Both the position numbers and the translations under genes were made by a program. The notes under the pieces were generated by a model. It searched no databases. It was not told the DNA's origin and saw only the letters and a program-made list of their open reading frames with translations. From a bacterium (GTDB lineage: Bacteria; Actinomycetota; Acidimicrobiia; Spongiisociales; ZC4RG35), in assembly GCA_024638655.1 (NCBI GenBank), contig JAHEJW010000018.1, positions 1 to 52,529 of the forward strand: a stretch of 52,529 nucleotides of DNA, in the 5' to 3' direction. The first letter of the stretch is position 1; every line of letters begins with the position of its first letter. Shown piece by piece: positions 27,131 to 34,744 of the stretch.

Positions 27131-28083
27131 TACTCCGCCGCTCCGAGCACGAGTGCCAGCAGAGCCATGCGCATGACCACGCCGTAATAGGCCTCCTGCC
27201 AGTAGCGGGCATGGCGGGTCCCGTCTACGTCTGCCGGCAGCTCGTCCATGCGTGGCAGGGAGTGCAGGATGATCGAGCTGGGCTTGGCGGTCTCCAGGAG
27301 CTTTCTGGTGACTCTGTAGTTGTCAGGCGTCGTGGGGAGATCTCCGCCCTCTCGCTCGTCGCGGCCTTTGGTGTAGTCGGCTTGCACCACCGGCTCCATG
27401 TAGATCACGTCGGCTTCGGAGATGACGTCCTGAATGTGGTCGGCCTCACGGATGAAGAGATTCTGCTCGGCGATTTCGGCCTTGAACTCATCGGTCAGAG
27501 ACATCTCAGGCGGGGCTATGGCGATCATCTCCGCGTCGAACTGGGTGAGGGCATACGCGATCGAGTGCATGGTCCTCATTCGCATGTCGCCGATGCATAC
27601 GAACTTGAGCCCGTCAACCGTTCCCATCTCGCGCTGAACGGTGTACAGGTCAGTGAGCACCTGAGTCGGATGCTCACCCCACCCGTCACCCGCGTTGATC
27701 ACCGGGATCGAAGCCCACCTGGCTGCTTCCTGGGGCGCTCCCTGCTGGAAGTGGCGCATCACGATGACGTCGCCGTAGTACTCCAGCATGTGGACGGTGT
27801 CCTTGATCGACTCCTGGTAGAAGTCGCCGGCCCGGGTCATCTTGGCGTCGGCAAAGCCCGTGACCTGACCCCCCAGTCGGATCATCGCCGACTCGTGTGC
27901 GAGTCTGGTCCTCGTCGACGGTTGGTAGAACGCGGTGACGAGGGTCTTACCACTGAGCAAATCCGAGTTGCGGCGCTCCCTGGCCAACGGCTCCAAACCC
28001 TCTGCGACTTCGAAGACGTGATCGAACTCGGCCCTCTCGAAACCCTTGAGTGAAAGGATGTCGCGGCCGGAGAAACTGCGCAA
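27130..28083 (-). CDS. PyrB-like (aspartate carbamoyltransferase family) carbamoyltransferase, first gene of the operon
   Basis: 317 residues from a TTG at 28083 that has AAGGGAG four bases upstream; a GTG at 28155 would add 24 atypical residues. The ATCase landmarks are present: YQPSTRTRLAHESAM, VIVMRHFQQGAP, VINAGDGWGEHPTQ, VCIGDMRMRTMHS, HSLPRMDELP and a closing RMALLALVLG. The family joins carbamoyl phosphate to an amino group. Here, with carbamate kinase and YgeW, it more likely runs in the catabolic direction on a ureido acid than in pyrimidine synthesis; no other pyr gene is present. Confidence 0.82.
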   Translation of the reverse strand: MRSFSGRDILSLKGFERAEFDHVFEVAEGLEPLARERRNSDLLSGKTLVTAFYQPSTRTRLAHESAMIRLGGQVTGFADAKMTRAGDFYQESIKDTVHMLEYYGDVIVMRHFQQGAPQEAARWASIPVINAGDGWGEHPTQVLTDLYTVQREMGTVDGLKFVCIGDMRMRTMHSIAYALTQFDAEMIAIAPPEMSLTDEFKAEIAEQNLFIREADHIQDVISEADVIYMEPVVQADYTKGRDEREGGDLPTTPDNYRVTRKLLETAKPSSIILHSLPRMDELPADVDGTRHARYWQEAYYGVVMRMALLALVLGAAE

Positions 28084-28132
28084 TGCACTCCCTTTCCGAG
28101 ACTCGTCGTCGACGCTACAAACGGTCTCATTG

Positions 28133-28183
28133 GGCCAATAGGGCCTATTGCCCACTATCCACAGGGCCTAACAGCGCCCCTGG
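28133..28183. promoter_or_regulatory. Tandem palindromic operators in the divergent promoter region
   Basis: CAATAGG and CCTATTG around a central G form a perfect 15-bp palindrome (28137-28151 within one base). Its core AGGGCCTA (28140-28147) is repeated at 28163-28170, 23 bases away, about two helical turns. A weaker inverted repeat based on TATCC/GGATA spans 28156-28186. The sites lie between the minus-strand operon start and ssnA, so one regulator could control both directions. Confidence 0.5.
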
Positions 28184-28274
28184 ATAGGCGGGTTCGGGCC
28201 GATCGAGGGACTTTGGACTCTGGCCGCCGCCGCCTTCGCGTCGCGACTATCGCGGTGAAGAAACGAGGTGCCTC

Positions 28275-29297
28275 TTGGCGGCTACTACGCCCGGAATGGT
28301 GTGTGCACACCATCACCTTTACTCGGCTCTGGCGCGGGGGATGCCCGCCCCTCCCACGACGCCCACCGAATTCGCGGGGATACTCGAGCTGGTCTGGTGG
28401 CGACTCGATCGGGCACTCGACCTGGAGATGATTCGCTGGTCGGCGATGCTCGGTGCCCTCGAGGCGCTGGAGCACGGCACCACCGCCATCGTGGACCATC
28501 ACGAAAGCCCCAGCTCCATCGAGGGGAGCCTCGACGTCATCGCCGATGCCTGCGCCGAGGTCGGAGTCAGAGTCGTCTGCGCCTATGGGGTCACCGACCG
28601 CCACGGCCCCGAAGGAGCGCTCCGGGGCCTCCAAGAGAACGAGAGATTCATCAGAGCCGGCGGAAGGGGCCTGGTCGGGATCCATGCCGCCTTTACCTGT
28701 TCCGACGAGACCTTGGAGGCTGCCGCTGGTCTCGCTAACGACCTCGGCGTCGGGGTCCACGTCCATGTCTGCGAGGGACCCCAGGACCGGGAGGCGCCCG
28801 AGCGTCTCGAGTCGCTGGCGTCCGAGGACTGGCTCTTGGCTCACTGCGTCCACCTGCCCGAGTCCCCCGGCCTGTCCGGCACCATCGCACACAACCCTCG
28901 ATCGAATCTGAACAACGGGGTCGGATACGCACGTCCGACGAGGTTCGACAATCCGATTGTCCTCGGCTCGGACGGGATCGGCGCCGCCATGCTGGAGGAG
29001 TTCCAGATCGCCTACGTCTGTCATCGGGACTTCGACGTGACGGCGTCACCGGAAACAGCCTGGAAATGGCTCGAAAACGGCCGCGAACTGGTCCCAGAGA
29101 CCCGGAGTGACCTCGTCACCTGGGCCTACGACCCGATGGAGCCCTGGCACGTGGCTTTCACTCCGGCCATCAGGCCGCTCCGGATCGAGGTGAGTGGGGA
29201 GACGGTGCTCGCTGAGGGCGTGCCGACCCGCGTCGATCCGGAAGAAGTTCGGGCGAAGGCTGCAGAGCAGGCGCAGAGACTCCACGCCAGATTGTGA
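28275..29297 (+). CDS. ssnA: SsnA-like amidohydrolase, N-terminal region missing
   Basis: 340 residues from a TTG at 28275 with a good GAGGTG four bases before it. The metal-dependent hydrolase core is intact: H-x-H in VCAHHHLYSALARGM, GIHAAFTC, VHVHVCEG, LAHCVHLP and the active-site D of VLGSDGIGA. The C-terminus ends normally. SsnA proteins usually have about 440 residues, with some 55-60 residues of beta-sandwich before the first H-x-H. Here that motif comes at residue 12, and none of the three frames upstream encodes the missing part. SsnA is related to guanine and chlorohydrolase deaminases and is presumed to deaminate a purine-like ring. It is paired with ygfK. Confidence 0.82.
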   Translation: MAATTPGMVCAHHHLYSALARGMPAPPTTPTEFAGILELVWWRLDRALDLEMIRWSAMLGALEALEHGTTAIVDHHESPSSIEGSLDVIADACAEVGVRVVCAYGVTDRHGPEGALRGLQENERFIRAGGRGLVGIHAAFTCSDETLEAAAGLANDLGVGVHVHVCEGPQDREAPERLESLASEDWLLAHCVHLPESPGLSGTIAHNPRSNLNNGVGYARPTRFDNPIVLGSDGIGAAMLEEFQIAYVCHRDFDVTASPETAWKWLENGRELVPETRSDLVTWAYDPMEPWHVAFTPAIRPLRIEVSGETVLAEGVPTRVDPEEVRAKAAEQAQRLHARL

Positions 29298-29304
29298 GGA
29301 TCAG

Positions 29305-31077
29305 ATGACCGACCGTGCCCCGCCCCTGACCCCATACCCACTTCGGGTTCTACTGGGTCGCATCGCCGAGGAGTGGCCAAGCAGGCACCGAATCTTCGAC
29401 CTGCCAATCGCCCGCTTCTTCAACGTTTCCGAGGGTCCCGACCTCACTACCGACTTCATGGGCCGACTGGCAGCTACGCCCCTCGGACCGGCTGCCGGGC
29501 CGCACACCCAATTGGCGGAGAACATCGTCCTCTCCTGGCTGGGTGGGGGTCGGATCATGGAGTTGAAGACCGTGCAAATCCTCGACGAGCTGGAAATCTC
29601 CCGGCCCTGTATCGACATGGAGACGATCGGCTACAACATCGAGTGGAGCCAGGAGCTCAAGATCGCCCAATCACTCGAGGAGTACGTCAAAGCCTCGATG
29701 ATCATCGCGATCCTCGGCGAATGGGACGAGCTCGAAGATCATCTCGGACCCGATCCCGGGCCTCACATCTTCGACATCTCGGTCGGCTACGACCTCGAGG
29801 GGATTTCGACCCCTCAGATGGCTGCCTTTATCGACGGTCTCATGGATGCCGGGGAGACGATCGACCGGCTGCGCCACCAGATACCCGAGCCCTTCACCGA
29901 CTGGCGAGAGTACGAGTTCGGTGCACGAATCGCCGACACAGTGACCCTTTCCACATTCCATGGCTGTCCGCCGGACGAGATCGAGTCGATAAGCAAGCAT
30001 CTGATGACCCGTCACGGGCTCGATGTGATTGTCAAGCTCAACCCGACGCTGCTCGGCTTCGACCGAGTCGGTGAGATAGTCCACGAGCTTCTCGGATACG
30101 ACGAGATTCGTCTGCGTCCTGAAGACTTCGCGGCGGACCTCCAGTTCGATCGAGGTGTGGAGCTGATAGGCGAGCTGGAGCGTTTCGCCGCAGAGTCGGG
30201 CCGCCGCTTCGGCATCAAGCTCTCCAACACCCTCGTGGTGGACAACCACCGGGAACATCTCCCCGATACTCCGATGTACCTCTCCGGTCAGCCGTTGCAC
30301 ATCGTCACGACCACGCTCCTCGGCGCGCTCGACGAGGCGCTTCCGGGCAAGCTCGGTGTCACCGGGCGCGAGGGATCGATCCAGATCTCCTTCTCTGCCG
30401 GCGTGACCAAGGAGAACCTCCCTTACGTCACCGCTCTGGGCCTCACCCCGATCACCGTGTGCTCCGACCTCCTCAAACCGGGCGGGTATGGCCGGCTCAA
30501 GCCGATGCTAAAGGGCCTGCAAAAGGCGATGGAGTCGGCGGGATGTGCATCCTTGTCGGCCTGGCGGCAGCTGGCAGGCGAAGATGCCTTGCCGTCATAT
30601 GTGGAGCGTCTCCACGAACCCGCCTCGCTCGAGCATTACACCCGGGAGGGGACCTCGAAGCTACCCCGATCGATCGATCATGAGCTCGAGATATGGGGAT
30701 GCGTGGCCTGCAATTTCTGCGTCACCGTTTGTCCCAACGACGCTTTCCTTCGTCTGCCCACCCCCGATGAGCTGCACCTGGAGGGTCGCCAGCAGTACCT
30801 GTGCCTCGCCGAGCTCTGCAACGAGTGCGGCAATTGCACTACGTTCTGCCCTGAGCACGGCGAGCCATGGCTGGTGAAGCCGCGTCTGTTCCTCGACCCG
30901 ACCCGGTTCGCCACTGAGCCGGTGGGCCGTCCCGCTTTCCTGATCCAAGCGGCCAACGGTGGGTTCGGGATCACCCCGGCCAGCGGCCACCAAGACGAGG
31001 TCGACGTCCTCCGGACCCTTCTCCATGCAAAGGAAGGGCTTCCGCTGCGCCCCGGCGATCTGGTCACATCCGACTGA
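29305..31077 (+). CDS. ygfK: YgfK-like iron-sulphur oxidoreductase, compact form without the flavin/NAD domain
   Basis: 590 residues from the ATG at 29305 (GAGGA four bases before it, seven bases after ssnA). Residues about 1-450 are the DHODH-like barrel of YgfK (ATPLGPAAGPHTQLAENIV, VKLNPTLLGF, GIKLSNTLVVDN, SAGVTKENLPYV). Two 4Fe-4S motifs follow, CVACNFCVTVCP from residue 466 and CNECGNCTTFCP from 505. E. coli YgfK has about 1030 residues, with a glutamate-synthase-like FAD/NAD(P)H domain before the ferredoxin part; that domain is absent here. It was annotated as selenate reductase, but the context suggests reduction of a purine intermediate with electrons from another protein. Confidence 0.86.
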   Translation: MTDRAPPLTPYPLRVLLGRIAEEWPSRHRIFDLPIARFFNVSEGPDLTTDFMGRLAATPLGPAAGPHTQLAENIVLSWLGGGRIMELKTVQILDELEISRPCIDMETIGYNIEWSQELKIAQSLEEYVKASMIIAILGEWDELEDHLGPDPGPHIFDISVGYDLEGISTPQMAAFIDGLMDAGETIDRLRHQIPEPFTDWREYEFGARIADTVTLSTFHGCPPDEIESISKHLMTRHGLDVIVKLNPTLLGFDRVGEIVHELLGYDEIRLRPEDFAADLQFDRGVELIGELERFAAESGRRFGIKLSNTLVVDNHREHLPDTPMYLSGQPLHIVTTTLLGALDEALPGKLGVTGREGSIQISFSAGVTKENLPYVTALGLTPITVCSDLLKPGGYGRLKPMLKGLQKAMESAGCASLSAWRQLAGEDALPSYVERLHEPASLEHYTREGTSKLPRSIDHELEIWGCVACNFCVTVCPNDAFLRLPTPDELHLEGRQQYLCLAELCNECGNCTTFCPEHGEPWLVKPRLFLDPTRFATEPVGRPAFLIQAANGGFGITPASGHQDEVDVLRTLLHAKEGLPLRPGDLVTSD

Positions 31078-31106
31078 AGATCCAGCAAGGCGGCCAATCG
31101 CCGTGG

Positions 31107-31544
31107 TCAGGCCTCGAGAAGCTCCTTCATCTTCTCGAGGTTGGAGCGAACGTCCTTCGAGTACATGCGGGTGACCAGCGGCTCGGCGAGCTTGCCGAAG
31201 AAGCCCTCGTACGACTCCGTCTCCTGATGGAAAGTCACACGGGTGCCCTCATCGGCGTCGTCATAGCGAGCCGTGATCGTCCAGGCCATGGGCGACTCGA
31301 GGCTTCTCGTCTCCCATCCGTGGCCGTCCTCGAATTCTGTCGTCTCGGCGGTCCAGTTGATGGTCTTCCCCGCCACCCGCGTTACACCCCGATAGGTCGC
31401 ACCCTTTCCGACCGGGCCGTCACTCGTCTTCTCGTATTCGACGAGGTTCGAGTTGTAGAGAACGACGTTCGCCGGGTCCACGGCGAAAGCGAAGACCTCG
31501 TCTCGGGGCCGGTGGATGAGGACGGATTCCTCGACGCTAGGCAT
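31107..31544 (-). CDS. SRPBCC (polyketide cyclase/START-like) family protein
   Basis: 145 residues, AGGGAGG six bases before the ATG. MPSVEESVLIHRPRDEVFAFAVDPANVVLYN is split by a typical START/Bet-v-1 pattern: a first strand, the PRDEVFAFAVDP helix and a C-terminal helix (KLAEPLVTRMYSKDVRSNLE). The fold binds hydrophobic ligands in a central cavity. In actinobacteria such single-domain proteins are very common and seldom assigned. It converges with ygfK; nothing ties it to the purine-type cluster. Confidence 0.83.
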   Translation of the reverse strand: MPSVEESVLIHRPRDEVFAFAVDPANVVLYNSNLVEYEKTSDGPVGKGATYRGVTRVAGKTINWTAETTEFEDGHGWETRSLESPMAWTITARYDDADEGTRVTFHQETESYEGFFGKLAEPLVTRMYSKDVRSNLEKMKELLEA

Positions 31545-31644
31545 TAGATGCCTCCCTTCATACCCCTCCCGGGCACCCTTTCGGATCCCGTCACGAACCT
31601 ACTCCTCGTTGGGGGGGCGGCGCCCCGCGAGGTGGCAGAATCGC

Positions 31645-32355
31645 ATGATGAGTGTGTTCCGCTATTCCCCCCAGGTAGTCGCCGACTTCCCCGGCATTCG
31701 TGGCGGCGCCGTGTTGGTCGACGCAATGGAGAACCGGGCCTCACCCTCGTCACTGATCGACCTGTTCCTGGCGGAACAGGCACAGGTTCGAGAGGCCATC
31801 GGCGAGACGCCGCTATCAGAGATTCCGAGCCTGGCCGCATGGCGACGCGTGTTCAGCGCCTTCGGAGTCAAGCCGACCCAATATCGGAACGCAGCAGAGG
31901 CGCTACTCCGACGTCTCACCAAGCAGGGAGACATCCCCACCATCAACACGGCCGTAGACATCGCCAGCCTGGTCAGTATCAGAAACCGCCTCCCCGTCGC
32001 TGTCTTCGATCAGCTCCAAGTCTCTGGTGGCACGACGGTCCGTCATGCCGAAGGCTCAGAGAAGTTCACCGACCTCGGTTCTGGCGACATCTCTCACCCG
32101 AATCCAGGAGAGGTGATATTCGTCGACGACATTGGCTTGGTCAGCGCGCGCAGGTGGTGCTGGCGACAGAGCGACCAAAGTGCCGCTCGTCCGAAGACTA
32201 CGACCGCCCTTTTCACCGTGGAGGGCCACCATGCATCGGCTGACCAAGACGTCGCCAAGGCAACCGAGGACCTACTCACACTCGTCGATGAACATCAACC
32301 ACGGGCGGAGGTTTCCTGGGCGATCCTCTCACCCTCGAATCCAGAGTTCGGCTGA
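31645..32355 (+). CDS. B3/B4 tRNA-binding domain protein (PheT B3/B4-like, editing-type)
   Basis: 236 residues from ATG at 31645 (or the adjacent ATG at 31648), with GAGGTG ten bases upstream. WRRVFSAFGVKPTQYRNAAEALLRR and NTAVDIASLVSIRNRLPVAVFD match the B3/B4 domain of the phenylalanyl-tRNA synthetase beta chain, where it hydrolyses Tyr-tRNA(Phe). Free-standing versions are widespread and could act as trans-editing factors or on other aminoacylated molecules. The role is inferred from the fold. The gene diverges from the SRPBCC gene. Confidence 0.82.
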   Translation: MMSVFRYSPQVVADFPGIRGGAVLVDAMENRASPSSLIDLFLAEQAQVREAIGETPLSEIPSLAAWRRVFSAFGVKPTQYRNAAEALLRRLTKQGDIPTINTAVDIASLVSIRNRLPVAVFDQLQVSGGTTVRHAEGSEKFTDLGSGDISHPNPGEVIFVDDIGLVSARRWCWRQSDQSAARPKTTTALFTVEGHHASADQDVAKATEDLLTLVDEHQPRAEVSWAILSPSNPEFG

Positions 32356-32368
32356 CCTGTGCCAAGGC

Positions 32369-32953
32369 CTAGACCGCGGGTCGACCAACTGTGAGCGCGC
32401 TCAAGAGTTGGGGCTCGAGCGCATCAACCATGGATGCCTCGGGTTTGGTCCCGAGCGATTCGATGAGGGTGGCGAAGAAAGCGCGGGCGGCGACGGCTAG
32501 GGCCACGTCGAATATCTCCCGATCGGAGAGGCCCAGCGATCTGAGTCGGTCCACGTCACTCGGGGTGACGGCGGCCGGCTGACTCGCTGCTTTCTCTGCA
32601 AAGTCCATGATCGCCTGATCGACCTCGTCCAGATCAGAGTCGTGGTGATCACGAGCGATCTTCACCACCTGATCGGTCGAATAGAAGTTGTCTCGCAACA
32701 TCTTCCCGTGGGCCACGGCGCAGCAAGTCGACTGCAGCGTCCGCGCTGTCGCCAGTGTGGCCAGCTCGCACCTTCTCCGGTCCATATCTCGATAGACGAC
32801 ACCGATGAGACCTCGCCATGCCTGATAGGCCTCGGGATGATGGGAGAAGACCCGAACGAAATCTGGGAGGAATCCCCATCTCTCCGTCTCGGACTCGTAT
32901 ATGTCGGCGGTGAGTCCCTCAGCCGACTCCGGTGCGACTGGTTCGATGAACAA
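32369..32953 (-). CDS. Carboxymuconolactone decarboxylase/AhpD-like (peroxidase-related) protein
   Basis: 194 residues from a TTG at 32953 with AGAGGAG five bases before it. The all-helical CMD fold is shown by LPDFVRVFSHHPEAYQAW, ELATLATARTLQS and AVAHGKMLRDNF, close to the uncharacterised peroxidase-related group. The redox motif usually reads C-x-x-C before the AHG histidine; here it is STCC, so the first cysteine is replaced by serine and an AhpD-type disulphide relay is unlikely. The C-terminal half repeats the CMD helices (FDVALAVAARAFFATLIES). Function uncertain. Confidence 0.78.
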   Translation of the reverse strand: MFIEPVAPESAEGLTADIYESETERWGFLPDFVRVFSHHPEAYQAWRGLIGVVYRDMDRRRCELATLATARTLQSTCCAVAHGKMLRDNFYSTDQVVKIARDHHDSDLDEVDQAIMDFAEKAASQPAAVTPSDVDRLRSLGLSDREIFDVALAVAARAFFATLIESLGTKPEASMVDALEPQLLSALTVGRPAV

Positions 32954-33179
32954 CCGTTCTCCTCTTTCAGACCTCGGGTGAGAATAGAGATCGCGAAAGA
33001 GGGGCCGATGGACAATCCCGAGGCTCAGGTATGGCCTTGGACCACCCATGCACGAGCCTTGATGCGTATCTACCCAAGGCGTGTCGGGCCAGTGTGCTGA
33101 TCTGAGTCCTCGTCGGGATAACACACACCACCGTGGGCGAGCTCCCTCGATAGGCTCGAGAGCCATCAGGAGGTCGGTA

Positions 33180-33968
33180 ATGCCGCTCTACATGGACCGT
33201 CACGAGGTACCGGGCGCTACAGCCGAGGAGACGGCCAGCAACCATGCGGCTGATCTCGAAGTCGCTTCCAGGTACGGTGTCGACTTCTTCTCTTATTGGC
33301 ACGACTCGAACCGAGGTCTCGTCTTTTGTTTCGCTCGAGCCCCGGAGATGGATGCGGTGACGCAGGCGCACCAAGCTTCGCATGGGCTTGTCCCGGCCGA
33401 GATAATCGAGGTTTCCGAGTCTGACGTCGTCCGATTCCTGGGCAGGATCCATGATCCCATCGACGCCAGCGAGGCGACCAGTGCATTTCGAACCGTAGGC
33501 TTCACCGACATCGTCGGGTCGACCGAGCTTCTCAACAGGTTGGGACAGTCTGAATACATGGTGCGACTCACCGAACATGACCTCATGATCAGACGGGCCC
33601 TGATCGCCGGGAGGGGCCGCGAGGTGAAACATACGGGTGACGGGTTCCTCGTGGTCTTCGCCGAAGCCGAGGACGCCCTGAGATGGGCACTCGCTGTGCA
33701 AGGAGAGTTCGAGACACAGCCCGAACTAGATATCCGTCTCGGCTTGGCGGCGGGCGAGCCGGTCGACCAGGACGACGACATCTTCGGCTCCGTGGTGACC
33801 CTTGCCAATCGAATCTGCTCGCTCGCCGGAGCGAGTCAGATCCTCGTGTCCGATGTGGTCCGAGACATTGGCGTCAACCACGGCTTCGCCTTCGATGAAG
33901 GAGCAACCCAGGTCCTCAAGGGATTCCCCGAGCCGGCAAGGATCTATGAGCTCCTTGACATCCGCTGA
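33180..33968 (+). CDS. DUF4242 (nickel-binding-like) domain fused to class III nucleotidyl cyclase domain
   Basis: 262 residues, AGGAGG seven bases before the ATG at 33180. Residues 1-90 are a DUF4242/SCO4226-like ferredoxin-fold domain (MPLYMDRHEVPGATAEE, YWHDSNRGLVFCFARAP), which in Streptomyces binds nickel. Residues about 105-255 are a cyclase domain (GFTDIVGST, VKHTGDGFLVVF, DIRLGLAAGEPV). Both metal aspartates and the base-selecting lysine are kept. In the transition-state segment IFGSVVTLANRICS the usual asparagine after the valine is threonine; the arginine remains. Activity may be low or the domain may only bind nucleotide. A metal- or ligand-responsive cAMP signal is inferred. Confidence 0.84.
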   Translation: MPLYMDRHEVPGATAEETASNHAADLEVASRYGVDFFSYWHDSNRGLVFCFARAPEMDAVTQAHQASHGLVPAEIIEVSESDVVRFLGRIHDPIDASEATSAFRTVGFTDIVGSTELLNRLGQSEYMVRLTEHDLMIRRALIAGRGREVKHTGDGFLVVFAEAEDALRWALAVQGEFETQPELDIRLGLAAGEPVDQDDDIFGSVVTLANRICSLAGASQILVSDVVRDIGVNHGFAFDEGATQVLKGFPEPARIYELLDIR

Positions 33969-34012
33969 CCTCTGCGAGGAATCCGGTCTGGCTATGAACC
34001 AACTGGGCTCAA

Positions 34013-34744
34013 CTACACCATTGTGAGCCCACCGGAAACAGAGAGGACCTGGCCGGTGATATGGCCGGCATCTGCCGAGCCGAGGAAGGTGATGGCACCG
34101 GCGATGTCCTCGGGGGTGGCCAGCTTGCCCAGCGGAGTCTGGCGCTGCATGGCCGCGGCCAATTTTCCGGTCTCGTCGAAGGAATCCAGAAACGGTGTGT
34201 CGGTGGGCCCTGGGGAGACCACGTTCACCCGGATCTGTCTCGAGGCGACTTCCCGAGCCAGTGCCTTGCTGAACCCGATGATGCCCGCCTTCGCTCCGCT
34301 GTAGACGACCTCACCGCTAGAACCGACCCGGCCGGCGTCAGAGGAGACGTTGACGATCGCCGAACCTCCGGTCATCGACGGCAGCAAGGCATGAGTGAGG
34401 GCGATCGGTCCCAGGAGGTTGACGCCGACGACCTTCCTCCAGAAATCGGCATCAGTCTCTTCGAAACGCATGGCGACATCCCAGCCGGCGCAATTGACGA
34501 GGAGCTCCAGCCCGCCGAAGGCTTCGACGATCTCGACGGCGTGTGCCGGGATCGAGTCGATGTCCGCCAAGTCCAGAGTCAGCCACACCCCGTCGATGGT
34601 GTCGGCAACAGCTCGCGCCCCTGACTCGTCACGGTCGACCACAACCACTCTGGCCCCCTCCGCCGCCAGACGCCGTGCGGTTGCGGCACCGATGCCAGAC
34701 GCGGCACCAGTCACCACGGCTCGACTGTCCGCAAACCGCTTCAA
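34013..34744 (-). CDS. SDR family oxidoreductase (FabG-like)
   Basis: 243 residues. VTGAASGIGAATARRLA is the NAD(P) site, VVVDRDE suggests NAD preference (acidic residue after the second strand), VNCAGWD follows, and the catalytic S (VSSDAG) and Y-S-G-A-K are present. The tail GHITGQVLSVSGGLTMV is typical of 3-oxoacyl-ACP reductase-like and alcohol dehydrogenase SDRs. Its ATG overlaps the stop of the cyclase gene by four bases, so the two are made together; a metabolic link is not obvious. Substrate unknown. Confidence 0.88.
   Translation of the reverse strand: MKRFADSRAVVTGAASGIGAATARRLAAEGARVVVVDRDESGARAVADTIDGVWLTLDLADIDSIPAHAVEIVEAFGGLELLVNCAGWDVAMRFEETDADFWRKVVGVNLLGPIALTHALLPSMTGGSAIVNVSSDAGRVGSSGEVVYSGAKAGIIGFSKALAREVASRQIRVNVVSPGPTDTPFLDSFDETGKLAAAMQRQTPLGKLATPEDIAGAITFLGSADAGHITGQVLSVSGGLTMV

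Noticed and set aside
27130-28083. Pyrimidine-biosynthetic aspartate carbamoyltransferase
   Set aside because: The fold is ATCase-like, but the gene is coupled to YgeW and carbamate kinase and no other pyr gene is near. A catabolic role is preferred, though activity cannot be read from sequence.
29305-31077. Selenate reductase as the function of YgfK
   Set aside because: The name comes from an old annotation. No molybdopterin domain is present in this protein, and the purine-type context argues for another substrate.
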